Shown here piece by piece: positions 40,852-49,532 of a stretch of 64,000 nt of DNA; the first letter of the stretch is position 1, and every line of letters begins with the position of its first letter. The DNA lies in assembly GCA_938049335.1 (NCBI GenBank), contig CALIYX010000024.1, positions 1 through 64,000 of the forward strand, in the 5' to 3' direction. Source of the DNA: an uncultured Clostridia bacterium (GTDB lineage: Bacteria > Bacillota > Clostridia > Peptostreptococcales > Anaerovoracaceae). Position numbers and translations under genes: made by a program. The notes beneath the pieces are model-generated. The model saw only the letters and a list, made by a program, of their open reading frames with translations, was not told where the DNA came from and did no database searches.

Positions 40852-41195
40852 AAGATGGCATTGTCTTTAAAGATGGTGATAATAAAATAGTCGTTAATCA
40901 GTACAGCTTCTGTGAATTGATTAAACACCTGTTGTCTCATTATGTAGGTATCTCATACGAAATCGCATCTGAAACTGTATCTCAATCTCATCTTGCAAAA
41001 CCTGTTTCAAATGCAATAGAAGCCGTATTACTAAGCCATGAATATCCTTACTATTGGGCAATGAAGCTTTATTACGGAAACATGTATTGGGAAAAAGGAA
41101 TCCCGGAGCAGCCAAGTGACATGAAAGCATACTTTGAACTTGAAAATAGTATAAAAGACAATTATAAATTGAACGATCCCTTCATTTTATTTTAA
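40845..41195 (+). CDS. Hypothetical protein coupled to maf
   Basis: A 116-residue protein I cannot assign. It has no membrane helix or obvious metal motif; it is rich in Tyr and Ser with a C-terminal EQPSDMKAYFELENSIKD helix. Its ATG lies 7 nt before the maf stop, and GGAGGT precedes it inside maf, so it is translationally coupled to maf. A terminator follows at once. A role with Maf is inference from that coupling. Confidence 0.7.
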   Translation: MLKDGIVFKDGDNKIVVNQYSFCELIKHLLSHYVGISYEIASETVSQSHLAKPVSNAIEAVLLSHEYPYYWAMKLYYGNMYWEKGIPEQPSDMKAYFELENSIKDNYKLNDPFILF

Positions 41196-41200
41196 TAAAG

Positions 41201-41238
41201 AAAAGACAGAAAATCTTCTAGATCTACTGTCTTTTAAA
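41201..41238 (+). terminator. Terminator of the maf unit
   Basis: AAAAGACAG pairs with CTGTCTTTT in the segment right after the second gene of the maf unit; T residues follow on the plus strand. It also faces the following minus-strand gene. Confidence 0.75.
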
Positions 41239-41263
41239 TGCTGTATGTTTAATTATAATGGAA

Positions 41264-41770
41264 TTAACTTTCATGAGCTACATAATATGGTTGTTTATCT
41301 AAATTAAAGTGAATAACCATAAGTTCATCTGTTAATTCAGGATCAAAACTTAAATCCATAATAAAAGCCTGCTGCTGTGTTTTATTGTCAATTATACTCC
41401 CAAAACGAACAGCTTCTAAAGAATCCACCATCTCTGTAAAGGTCATTGTGTCTATATCAATTGACGGAAACATATCTGATAAAGTATCTTTATCCATTTC
41501 ATCTCTGTGATATTCCATGAAATATGATACCGTGCCGTAATCCTCATTTTCCTCGCCCGCGAGAATCTTTTTTAAAAAGTCTTTTGCTGATATTACAAAT
41601 GTATCAACTTCATCTAGGGCCTTGGCTACCTTGTTCATAGCCTCTTCATCTAAAGTCAACTCTTCCTCTACATCAAAGTAAAATGAACCTCCAAATTCCT
41701 CTGGTGCCAAAAAAATTTCCTCACCTTTCTCGTACTCAATATCTGGATAATTATTGCTCTTTAAGTTCAT
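41264..41770 (-). CDS. DUF2004-like protein
   Basis: A 168-residue acidic soluble protein. The C-terminal MDLSFDPELTDELMVIHFNL followed by HES resembles DUF2004 proteins, which are small and often scattered in Firmicutes; the match is from memory and tentative. The N-terminal half is rich in Glu and Asp. ACAAGGAG precedes the ATG. It forms a short unit convergent with maf; DUF2004 members have no fixed function. Confidence 0.65.
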   Translation of the reverse strand: MNLKSNNYPDIEYEKGEEIFLAPEEFGGSFYFDVEEELTLDEEAMNKVAKALDEVDTFVISAKDFLKKILAGEENEDYGTVSYFMEYHRDEMDKDTLSDMFPSIDIDTMTFTEMVDSLEAVRFGSIIDNKTQQQAFIMDLSFDPELTDELMVIHFNLDKQPYYVAHES

Positions 41771-41820
41771 TTAAATCTCCTTGTTTTATTACAAACCTAA
41801 TATATAACTATGCATAGATT

Positions 41821-42354
41821 TTAGATAAATTCTGCTATCTTTTCAAATGTTTTCCCATTTCGAATCGTGATTTCCTTGTAAAAATCCTGTTTGATTAGTT
41901 TTTTATGGTAGGTAGTTTTTAGATATTCTGACTCATCGTATTTTCCCCAAAATATCGCGTTCTTACCTACATATGTTATTTCATTATAGAAATTTTCTTT
42001 ATTTAGAAAGTCAATAATATTTGATGGATCTAATCCACACGAAAAGAACAAAACATCCCTTCTAGCTAGATCTTCATACCACCAATCAGGCAAGCTCGCC
42101 CTCTCTTCTAAATACTCATCCTTAGTCATTAAAGCAAAAGGAATAGAAAAATTATAATTATTACCTAACACTTGTCTTATCTTTAATATGCAGCTTTCAG
42201 GCTTCTTTAAACTCGTAAAAAACAGATTTCCGCTGTTGATATATGAATCAATATCTTCAAAACCTGCTGCAAGCAATAGGCTTTTCAGTTCACCCATGGA
42301 AACCTTATTCTTTCCCCCAACATTTACACCTCGAAGTAAAAGTATGTATCTCAA
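41821..42354 (-). CDS. DUF1697 family protein
   Basis: A 177-residue DUF1697 protein. It begins MRYILLLRGVNVGGKNKVSM when read from the TTG at 42354, the typical family start, and has YINSGNLFF next. GGAGGTGA stands 5 nt before that TTG, while a longer frame from 42375 contains the ribosome site within its coding part. DUF1697 proteins are of unknown biochemical function. It is followed by the DUF2004-like gene. Confidence 0.82.
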   Translation of the reverse strand: MRYILLLRGVNVGGKNKVSMGELKSLLLAAGFEDIDSYINSGNLFFTSLKKPESCILKIRQVLGNNYNFSIPFALMTKDEYLEERASLPDWWYEDLARRDVLFFSCGLDPSNIIDFLNKENFYNEITYVGKNAIFWGKYDESEYLKTTYHKKLIKQDFYKEITIRNGKTFEKIAEFI

Positions 42355-42402
42355 CCAATCACCTCCGTTAACCATAGTTATGTATAAAAACCATGTTATA
42401 TC

Positions 42403-43755
42403 CTATGTCAAAATATTTATCCACTTACGGCTCTTATACCTTGGATAACAAACTAGTATTCGAATTACATCACCTATATCTACGATAATAAGTGCAATCG
42501 GCAAGCTAACATGCAATACCATTACACTTATATAAGCTAGTGGAAGGCTTATTAGGAGATTACAGAATATCTCTATCTTCATGCAAAATACAGTATCTCC
42601 ACCGGCCCTCAAAATACCCACTATGAACATGTATGCCGTCATCTTTGGAGTAATCAAGATTGCCTCAACTATAATAGTCTTGATCAATAGCTCCATTGTC
42701 TCAGCATTAAATGCATATATGCTAGCTATGCGACTGCTTATCAAAATCAGAAAGCTTGTAACCACAATGTTAAATACGATAGTCGTGATTAGCGAAAGTT
42801 TTCCAAAGTACTGAGCCTTCTCCTTATTTCTTTGACCTAGTCCCTCTCCTATTATCACAGCGGTCGAATTTCCAAGTCCAAAGTAAAGAGATTGTAGAAC
42901 GCTTGCAATTACATTAGCTACCTGCGCTACAGCTAGTGCAGATGTTCCCAGCTTACCATATGCCGCTAAAATCAGCGCAAAAGACATTGCCCAGCTTCCC
43001 TCAGTTGCAACAACGGGAAGTGCAGTTCTCATAACTCTTAAAAATAATTTTCTATCGAAAGAAAATAAATTTCCTATGCTCGCATGTAAAGGATGTTCCT
43101 TATCAAATATCAAATATATCAAAAGTATAGCGCACTCAAATACCCTTGCTATAAGTGTTGCAATAGCTGCACCCTGAGCTCCTAAAGCAGGCATACCAAG
43201 CTTACCAAATATCAAAATATAGTTAAGACTTGCGTTCATGAAAAATGCAATAAGGCTTATATAGGTTGGAAACTTGAGGTTTTGGACAGCTCTGCAGTTA
43301 TATGAAATGGCCATTGATATGGTCCCAAATAAGTACGAAATGCATACTATTCTAAGATATCTAGCTCCTATCTCTATTACCTCGGGACTAGATGAAAACA
43401 CTCTTATTATATGTGGCGCGAAAATATAGCTTGCAAGGCTTACAAGCACAGCAAGCAAGGCTCCAACAAAGTAGTCAATTCCAACCATCTTATGCACGCC
43501 ATCTAGATTCTTAGCGCCCCAATATTGCGCAGTAAAAACAGCAGCACCACTAAAAAGGCCAAACATAGTCACTGTGAAAACAAAATAAACTTGATTTGCT
43601 GCTCCGACTGCTGCGACCTCGTTTTCTCCGAGTCTGCCAATCATAATTGTATCAAGCAGATTAAGACTTATACTAATCAGATTTTGGAGTACTACTGGGA
43701 TTCCAATCATCAGTACCTTATGAAAATATATTCTTCTTGTCTCAATAATATCCAT
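42403..43755 (-). CDS. MATE family efflux transporter 1
   Basis: A 450-residue, about 12-helix MATE transporter. It starts with IPVVLQNLISISLNLLDTIM and has the GRLGENEVAAVGAANQ and GAAVFTAQYWGAK motifs. MATE proteins export drugs or organic cations with Na+ or H+ exchange. It closely resembles the second MATE at 49533 in layout, so the two are probably paralogues. It faces the DUF1697 gene in the same direction with 27 bp between. Confidence 0.92.
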   Translation of the reverse strand: MDIIETRRIYFHKVLMIGIPVVLQNLISISLNLLDTIMIGRLGENEVAAVGAANQVYFVFTVTMFGLFSGAAVFTAQYWGAKNLDGVHKMVGIDYFVGALLAVLVSLASYIFAPHIIRVFSSSPEVIEIGARYLRIVCISYLFGTISMAISYNCRAVQNLKFPTYISLIAFFMNASLNYILIFGKLGMPALGAQGAAIATLIARVFECAILLIYLIFDKEHPLHASIGNLFSFDRKLFLRVMRTALPVVATEGSWAMSFALILAAYGKLGTSALAVAQVANVIASVLQSLYFGLGNSTAVIIGEGLGQRNKEKAQYFGKLSLITTIVFNIVVTSFLILISSRIASIYAFNAETMELLIKTIIVEAILITPKMTAYMFIVGILRAGGDTVFCMKIEIFCNLLISLPLAYISVMVLHVSLPIALIIVDIGDVIRILVCYPRYKSRKWINILT

Positions 43756-43800
43756 TTATTCCTCCACTATAACTGATATAGTATCATAATCAGACATCAA

Positions 43801-43838
43801 AAAACAACAGAAGTCGCTACAAACGTAGCGACTTCTGA
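43801..43838 (-). terminator. Terminator of the bcd-etfBA unit
   Basis: CAGAAGTCGCTAC (43808-43820) pairs perfectly with GTAGCGACTTCTG (43825-43837), a 13-bp stem. On the minus strand T-rich sequence follows. It ends etfA just before the upstream MATE gene. Confidence 0.9.
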
Positions 43839-43863
43839 ATAAGACTTATTTATAATCCGTAGA

Positions 43864-44970
43864 TTATTCAGCAATTGCGTCTGCAAGAGCTTCAGCGTTG
43901 TCCCACTCTTCGATAATCTGTGGAATTACCTGATATAGGTCTCCAACGATTCCGTAGTCTGCAACTTCGAAGATAGGAGCATCAGCATCCTTATTGATAG
44001 CGATGATGATGTCTGAATCCTGCATACCTGCTAGATGCTGGATAGCACCTGAGATACCGCAAGCGAAGTAGATCTGTGGCTTAACTGTTGTACCTGTTTG
44101 TCCAACCTGGTGGCTGTGATCAATCCAACCTGAATCTACAGCAGCACGTGATGAACCTACAACACCACCAACCTTATCAGCTAGCTTCTGGATAAGCTCA
44201 AATCCCTTAGCATCGCCAAGTCCTCTTCCGCCTGAGCAGATGATATCAGCATCTGTTAGTGATACCATTTCCTTAGCTGACTTAACGATATCGATAATCT
44301 TTGTTCTGATATCTGAAGCATCAAGCTCAACATTGCACTTGATGATTTCGCCTGTAGCTCCAGGTTTTCTCTCTAGCTTTGACATAACGCCAGGTCTTAC
44401 AGTTGACATCTGAGGTCTTGATGTAGGGCTGACAATAGTAGCCATTAGGTTACCACCAAAAGCAGGACGAGTCATCTTTAGCTTTGTATCTGGATCATTA
44501 GGATCTAGTGATGATGTGTTAAGTGTTGTGTTCTTTGATGTGAAGTCGATGTACTTATCAACTCTGATATCAAGGTGAGTACAGTCAGCTGTTAGACCAA
44601 CGTTTGCACGACCAGCTACACGAGGAGCTAGGTCACGTCCGATGTGTGTAGCACCGTACATGATGATCTCTGGCTTATATTCACGAAGAGCAGCAGTGAT
44701 TACCTTTGTGTAAGCATCTGTTGTGTAGTTCTTTAGTAGTGGGTCTTCGATGATGTATACAAGGTCTGCGCCATATTCGAAGCATTCCTGAGCAAGATGC
44801 TCAACCTTGTCACCTACCAATAGAGCAGCTACCTTTGAATCAGCGCTGATATCTCTTGATAGTCTGTGTCCTTCACCAATCAACTCGAGGGCAACGTTCA
44901 TGAGCTTGCCGTCACGCTGTTCAGCGAATACCCATACATTTTTGTATTCAGCAAAATTTACTTCTGACAT
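43864..44970 (-). CDS. etfA: Electron transfer flavoprotein subunit alpha
   Basis: A 368-residue EtfA with the N-terminal nucleotide-binding-like half and the FAD-binding C-terminal half: VVGSSRAAVDSGWIDHSHQVGQTG (key SSRAAVDSGW and GQTG), VKPQIYFACGISGAIQHLAG and INKDADAPIFEVADYGIVGDL. With EtfB it accepts electrons from the acyl-CoA dehydrogenase or takes part in electron bifurcation. The ATG at 44970 is chosen because AAGGAGG lies 8 nt upstream; the ATG at 44976 is too close. Confidence 0.97.
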   Translation of the reverse strand: MSEVNFAEYKNVWVFAEQRDGKLMNVALELIGEGHRLSRDISADSKVAALLVGDKVEHLAQECFEYGADLVYIIEDPLLKNYTTDAYTKVITAALREYKPEIIMYGATHIGRDLAPRVAGRANVGLTADCTHLDIRVDKYIDFTSKNTTLNTSSLDPNDPDTKLKMTRPAFGGNLMATIVSPTSRPQMSTVRPGVMSKLERKPGATGEIIKCNVELDASDIRTKIIDIVKSAKEMVSLTDADIICSGGRGLGDAKGFELIQKLADKVGGVVGSSRAAVDSGWIDHSHQVGQTGTTVKPQIYFACGISGAIQHLAGMQDSDIIIAINKDADAPIFEVADYGIVGDLYQVIPQIIEEWDNAEALADAIAE

Positions 44971-44983
44971 GTTCATATCCTCC

Positions 44984-45784
44984 TTAAATGATGTGCTTCT
45001 TCTTCAAAGCAACGATTAGCTTCTGAGCAACTTCCTTCTCGGAATCTCCCTCAAGCATTGTTCCTTTTCCCTTTGGCTTAGGTGTGAATGAACGGAAAAC
45101 GTTTGTTGGGGAAGCCTTTAGACCTACTGTTGATAGGTCAACTTCTACGTCAGCTGCACTCCAAACCTTGATGTCCTTCTCTGGCTTGAAGATTCCTGCA
45201 ATGTTCATGTATCTTGGAGTATTTAGCTCCTTTGTGCATGTTAGCATGCATGGAATTGGAACTTCGATTACTTCGTAACCGTCTTCTAGCTGTCTCTGTA
45301 CTGTAACCTTTGTTCTGTCAGCACTCATTTCGCATTTCTGAACATATGTTACCTGTGGAAGGTTTAGCTTCTCAGCGATCTGAGGTCCAACCTGAGCTGT
45401 ATCTCCGTCGATAGCCTGTCTTCCACCGATGATCATGTCGAATTCGCCAATCTTCTCGATTGCAGCTGTGATAGCGTTTGATGTAGCCCATGTATCTGAA
45501 CCACCAACTGCTCTATCTGATAGTAGAACTGCATCGTCAGCACCCATAGCGATACACTCGAAAAGCATTTCCTGAGCCTGTGGAGGTCCCATGCTTACAA
45601 CTGTAACCTTGATGTTTTCTGGGTCTGTATCTTTAATTCTTAGCGCTTCTTCTAGTGCGTTAGCATCGTCTGGATTTAGGATGCTAGGTACACCATCTCT
45701 GATCAATGATCCTGTTTCAGGATTAATCTTGATTTCGTTTGTATCTGGAACTTGTTTTGCGCAAACAACAATTTTAAATGCCAT
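44984..45784 (-). CDS. etfB: Electron transfer flavoprotein subunit beta
   Basis: A 266-residue EtfB: MAFKIVVCAKQVPDTNEIKI start, NPDDANALEEALRIKD and the nucleotide-loop region GRQAIDGDTAQVGPQIAEKLNLPQVTYV. In Clostridia the Bcd-EtfAB complex can couple NADH oxidation to crotonyl-CoA and ferredoxin reduction (family knowledge). Whether this pair bifurcates cannot be told here. AAGGAGG precedes the start. It lies 24 bp after the acyl-CoA dehydrogenase and 14 bp before etfA. Confidence 0.97.
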   Translation of the reverse strand: MAFKIVVCAKQVPDTNEIKINPETGSLIRDGVPSILNPDDANALEEALRIKDTDPENIKVTVVSMGPPQAQEMLFECIAMGADDAVLLSDRAVGGSDTWATSNAITAAIEKIGEFDMIIGGRQAIDGDTAQVGPQIAEKLNLPQVTYVQKCEMSADRTKVTVQRQLEDGYEVIEVPIPCMLTCTKELNTPRYMNIAGIFKPEKDIKVWSAADVEVDLSTVGLKASPTNVFRSFTPKPKGKGTMLEGDSEKEVAQKLIVALKKKHII

Positions 45785-45807
45785 TACTTCATATCCTCCT
45801 TATCCTA

Positions 45808-46947
45808 TTAGCGTAGAAGCGATGCTGCAACAACCATTCTCTGAACTTCTGAAGTTCCTTCATAGATCTCAGTGATCTTAGCGTCACGCATCATTCTCTC
45901 TACTGGGTAATCCTTGGTGTATCCGTAACCGCCGTGTAGCTGTACGCACTTTGTAGTTACTTCCATAGCTGTTTCTGCAGCAAATAGCTTAGCCATTGCA
46001 GCTGGAACACCGTAAGGTAGGCCTGCATCCTCACAGAATGCTGATTTCAAAACTAATAGCTTTGCAGCTTCTACCTTTGTAGCAAGATCAGCTACTACGA
46101 ACTGAAGCGCCTGCATCTGAGCAAGCTTCTTGCCGAACTGCTTTCTCTGCTTCATGTATTCAATCGTTACTTCTAGAGCACCCTCTGCAATTCCGAGAGC
46201 CTGTGAAGCAATACCGATACGTCCACCATCAAGAGTCTGCATAGCAACCTTGAATCCCTTGCCAAGTCCACCAAGGAGTCTGTCCTTAGGAATGCGGCAG
46301 TTCTGGAAAATAAGCTCTGTTGTTGAAGAAGCACAGATACCCATCTTGTCCTCAGTCTTACCAATTGAGAATCCTGGATCGTTCTTCTCTACGATGAATG
46401 CACTGATTCCGTGGTTACCCTTTGACTTATCTGTCATAGCCATAACTACGAATACCTCTGCGTATCCACCATTTGTGATGAAGCACTTAGCTCCGTTTAG
46501 TACCCACTCGTCACCGTCAAGCTCAGCTCTTGTCTGCTGTCCTGATGCGTCTGTACCAGCGTTTGGCTCTGTAAGACCGAAAGCTCCTAGCTTCTTACCA
46601 GATAGTAGCTCTGGAAGATACTTCATCTTCTGATCCTCTGTACCATACTTGTAAATTGGCCAGCAGCATAGTGATGTGTGTGCAGATACGATAACTGAGG
46701 TTGATGCGCAAACCTTTGCTAGCTCAGATACTGTAATTGAGTAGGACACCTCGTCTCCACCCATTCCGCCGTACTTTGTTGGGAAAGGAATGCCAAGCAA
46801 ACCATACTTAGCCATCTTCTCTACAGTTTCTACCGGAAAACGGTGCTCCTGATCGATTTCAGCAGCTAAAGGTTCAACTTCTGTTTTAGCGAATTCTCTC
46901 ACCATTTTCTGTACGAATTCCTGTTCCTTCGTCAGTTGAAAGTTCAT
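45808..46947 (-). CDS. bcd: Acyl-CoA dehydrogenase (butyryl-CoA dehydrogenase type)
   Basis: A 379-residue FAD-dependent acyl-CoA dehydrogenase. AFGLTEPNAGTDASGQQT, WVLNGAKCFITNGG, the substrate/FAD loop EVTTKCVQLHGGYGYTKDYP and the catalytic-base Glu in ITEIYEGTSEVQRMV are present. The sequence is short-chain Bcd-like. It is the first gene of a bcd-etfB-etfA unit; crotonase, 3-hydroxybutyryl-CoA dehydrogenase and thiolase, usually part of the butyrate cluster, are absent next to it. A Rex-like operator precedes it. Confidence 0.95.
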   Translation of the reverse strand: MNFQLTKEQEFVQKMVREFAKTEVEPLAAEIDQEHRFPVETVEKMAKYGLLGIPFPTKYGGMGGDEVSYSITVSELAKVCASTSVIVSAHTSLCCWPIYKYGTEDQKMKYLPELLSGKKLGAFGLTEPNAGTDASGQQTRAELDGDEWVLNGAKCFITNGGYAEVFVVMAMTDKSKGNHGISAFIVEKNDPGFSIGKTEDKMGICASSTTELIFQNCRIPKDRLLGGLGKGFKVAMQTLDGGRIGIASQALGIAEGALEVTIEYMKQRKQFGKKLAQMQALQFVVADLATKVEAAKLLVLKSAFCEDAGLPYGVPAAMAKLFAAETAMEVTTKCVQLHGGYGYTKDYPVERMMRDAKITEIYEGTSEVQRMVVAASLLR

Positions 46948-47027
46948 GTAATTGCCTCCTTAAAAAATTATAACGATTCTTCTTGACATTTTAGAAGAAA
47001 AGCCAATACATATTAAAGCTGTATACC

Positions 47028-47045
47028 TTGTTATAAAAATAACAG
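47028..47045. promoter_or_regulatory. Rex-like redox operator upstream of bcd
   Basis: TTGTTATAAAAATAACAG is an interrupted inverted repeat, TTGTTA and TAACAG. Clostridial Rex boxes read TTGTTAA-N4-TTAACAA; this site matches most half-site positions with an imperfect right arm. It lies 80 bp before the bcd start codon, close to a possible -10 (TACTAT at 47060-47055). Rex repression of bcd-etf genes is known in Clostridia; binding here is inference. Confidence 0.5.
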
Positions 47046-47138
47046 CATACAAATATAGTAAAGCACCTTTTCATCTTTTTTGCAAGTCCTTTTGGACATT
47101 ATGTGATAAGAATTTGTCAATATCTCAGTGCTTTTGAT

Positions 47139-47162
47139 AAGTGAACAGTTTAGGGTTCACTT
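47139..47162 (-). terminator. Hairpin after thiI
   Basis: AAGTGAAC (47139-47146) pairs with GTTCACTT (47155-47162) just past the thiI stop. On the minus strand no proper T-run follows, so it may be a weak terminator or RNA-stability hairpin. Confidence 0.4.
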
Positions 47163-47167
47163 TTGGG

Positions 47168-48355
47168 TTATGCTCTTATGTAGATTATCTCCTCTTCAGC
47201 TATTGCACTTTCAACAAGCGCGTCAATATCAAGCTTTGAGTCTGATATTTCTATTTTATCTAGCTGTGGTTTTGTTGTAGGATGCTTTGGCAAAAATACT
47301 GTACAACAATCCTCGTATGGTTCTATTGATGTCTCAAAGGTTCCAATCTCCTGAGCCTTAGCGATTATATCTATCTTATCCATGGCTATCAAAGGTCTCA
47401 TAACCGGCATTTTAACGCAGTTATCTGTAACTACTAGAGCCTCTGCAGTCTGGCTTGCAACCTGACCAAGATTCTCACCTGTGATAAGCATCATTGCGGA
47501 ATTTTTCTCTGCAATCTTCTCTGCAATTCTCATCATGAATCGTCTTACATGTATTGTAGTCTCAGCTTCTGGACAGTTTTTAACTATCTGCTCCTGTATT
47601 GGTAGAATATTTATAACATGCATATTAAAGCTTCCACAGTATGACGCGACTATCTTTGCTAGATCCTCTACCTTCTCCTGTGCCCTAGGCGATGTGTACG
47701 GATATGAATGGAAGTGAACAGCTTCAATCATCATTCCACGCTTTGCCATCATCCAAGCTGCAACCGGTGAATCTATTCCGCCTGAAAGAAGAACAAGCCC
47801 CTTTCCATTAGTTCCAAGAGGAAGCCCACCAAATCCTGCAATCTTATCTGCGTATATATAAGATTTATCGTGTCTTACATCAACAAACAGTCTAACATCT
47901 GGGTTATGAACATCTACCTTTAGGACCTTAAGTCCTTTTAGCACATATCCACCTATCTGTCTTGCAATATCAGGAGATTTGATAGGGAACTGCTTGTCAG
48001 CTCTCTTTGCTTCAACTTTGAAAGTTCTTACGCATCTCTCCTCACAAAGCTTTTCCATAAAGCTTACAGCCTCTACACCGATAGCATCCATATTTGACTC
48101 AGATTCTACCGCAGGGCTTATCGACGCAACGCCAAATACCTTTGATATCTCGCCAGCAAGCTGCAATGTATCCCATTCTCTATCAAATCTTACAAAGATT
48201 AGGCCCTCGTGTCTTTTTACGCTTGCCTTGCCATATCCAGCCGCCTTAAGTCTTTTGTGAATTCTCTCCGCAAGCATCCTTTCAAAATACGGCTTGTTCA
48301 TTCCCTTAAGAGCAACCTCACCGCATCGCACTATCAAAATCTTTTCTTCGTTCAT
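47168..48355 (-). CDS. thiI: tRNA 4-thiouridine synthase ThiI
   Basis: A 395-residue ThiI. It starts MNEEKILIVRCGEVALKGMN (ferredoxin-like/THUMP), and the PP-loop ATPase motif is LLSGGIDSPVAAWM near residue 190, with ENLGQVASQT near 300. The protein lacks the rhodanese domain of E. coli ThiI, as in Bacillus. It activates U8 of tRNAs for sulfur insertion. It follows a cysteine desulfurase gene by 21 bp, and that pairing (nifZ-thiI) supplies the sulfur. Confidence 0.96.
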   Translation of the reverse strand: MNEEKILIVRCGEVALKGMNKPYFERMLAERIHKRLKAAGYGKASVKRHEGLIFVRFDREWDTLQLAGEISKVFGVASISPAVESESNMDAIGVEAVSFMEKLCEERCVRTFKVEAKRADKQFPIKSPDIARQIGGYVLKGLKVLKVDVHNPDVRLFVDVRHDKSYIYADKIAGFGGLPLGTNGKGLVLLSGGIDSPVAAWMMAKRGMMIEAVHFHSYPYTSPRAQEKVEDLAKIVASYCGSFNMHVINILPIQEQIVKNCPEAETTIHVRRFMMRIAEKIAEKNSAMMLITGENLGQVASQTAEALVVTDNCVKMPVMRPLIAMDKIDIIAKAQEIGTFETSIEPYEDCCTVFLPKHPTTKPQLDKIEISDSKLDIDALVESAIAEEEIIYIRA

Positions 48356-48376
48356 TTATACTTCCTTTCAGAAACT

Positions 48377-49516
48377 CTATCTAAAGCTACCTAGCTTTCT
48401 AAATCCGGTAACTGCATCCTTCAATTTGCTTAGCACATAGTCTAGCTCCTCTATTGTGTTATCTGCACCAAAGCTAAATCTGATTGCACCTTCTATATCT
48501 TTGTGGCTTAGACCCATAGCTTTTAGCACGTGGCTATCGCCCTTCTTCCCTGATGAACAAGCAGAACCAGTCGAAACCATTATTCCATCCTGCTCAAGCC
48601 TATGAAGTATAACCTCAGCTCTAGTTCCAAGTATTGATACATTAAGAACTGATGGGCAAGCATCTGCTGGGCTATTGAATCTAATATCTTCTAGTTCCTC
48701 TTCTATTCCCTTTCTGAAATAGCTATTCAACTCTTCTAATTTCTTTGTTCTTTCATCTAGGTTTTCATATGCCTTCGCTGTTGCAACTCCAAAGGCTGCT
48801 ATTCCTGGAAGGTTTTCCGTACCAGACCTATATCCCTTTTCCTGTCCACCACCGTGGATAATAGGTGAAAGGAGTTCTACACTTTTAGCATACAGAGCTC
48901 CGGTACCCTTAGGACCATTTATCTTATGAGAACTTATGCTAATCAAATCTGCATTGAGCTTATCCATTCTAAGCTTTCCAAATGCCTGCACGGCATCAGT
49001 ATGCAAAATCGTGTTACTCTTAAGTTCTGCAATCTTTGATATAGGCATGATTGATCCAGTCTCATTATTAACAGTCATAACAGAGATCAAAGCGGTCTTT
49101 TCACTAATTTCAGACCTGAGCTCGTCTAGATTTATCTTACACTCTGAATCGACTCTTAAATATTTAACCTTGGCACCCTGCTTCTCTAAATACTTGCATG
49201 CCTCTAGTACAGCTGGATGTTCAACCTGAGTTGTAATAATCTCATCAGCCCTGCGCTTAAGCCTGTTAAACGTGCCTATTATCGCCATATTATCGCTTTC
49301 GGTACCACTTGATGTGAATATGAGCTGAGACTTATTTCCACCGCCAAACCTATCTAAAATTGTGTTTCTCGCGCTTTTGAGTTCCTTGGACGCATTATTG
49401 CCTAGGCTATGAAGCGAAGAAGGGTTTCCGTATCCCTCAGTCATTACCTCATAGGCCTTGTCCGCAGCCTCCTTGCATACCTTTGTAGTCGCACTGTTAT
49501 CCAAATATACCTGCAT
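48377..49516 (-). CDS. Cysteine desulfurase (NifS/NifZ-like)
   Basis: A 379-residue PLP enzyme: YLDNSATTKVCKEA start, TDAVQAFGK, the PLP lysine in ISSHKINGPKGTG (near residue 200) and the active-site Cys loop STGSACSSGKKGDSHVL (near 325). It releases sulfur from Cys as an enzyme-bound persulfide. Position directly before thiI fits a dedicated donor for 4-thiouridine as in Bacillus NifZ; general Fe-S use is also possible. GAGGA precedes the ATG. Confidence 0.94.
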   Translation of the reverse strand: MQVYLDNSATTKVCKEAADKAYEVMTEGYGNPSSLHSLGNNASKELKSARNTILDRFGGGNKSQLIFTSSGTESDNMAIIGTFNRLKRRADEIITTQVEHPAVLEACKYLEKQGAKVKYLRVDSECKINLDELRSEISEKTALISVMTVNNETGSIMPISKIAELKSNTILHTDAVQAFGKLRMDKLNADLISISSHKINGPKGTGALYAKSVELLSPIIHGGGQEKGYRSGTENLPGIAAFGVATAKAYENLDERTKKLEELNSYFRKGIEEELEDIRFNSPADACPSVLNVSILGTRAEVILHRLEQDGIMVSTGSACSSGKKGDSHVLKAMGLSHKDIEGAIRFSFGADNTIEELDYVLSKLKDAVTGFRKLGSFR

Positions 49517-49532
49517 TAATTTATCCTCAAAA

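Noticed and set aside
46130..46633. Long open frame opposite to the acyl-CoA dehydrogenase (about 167 codons)
   Set aside because: It lies wholly inside a well-conserved gene and shows no own motif or start signal.
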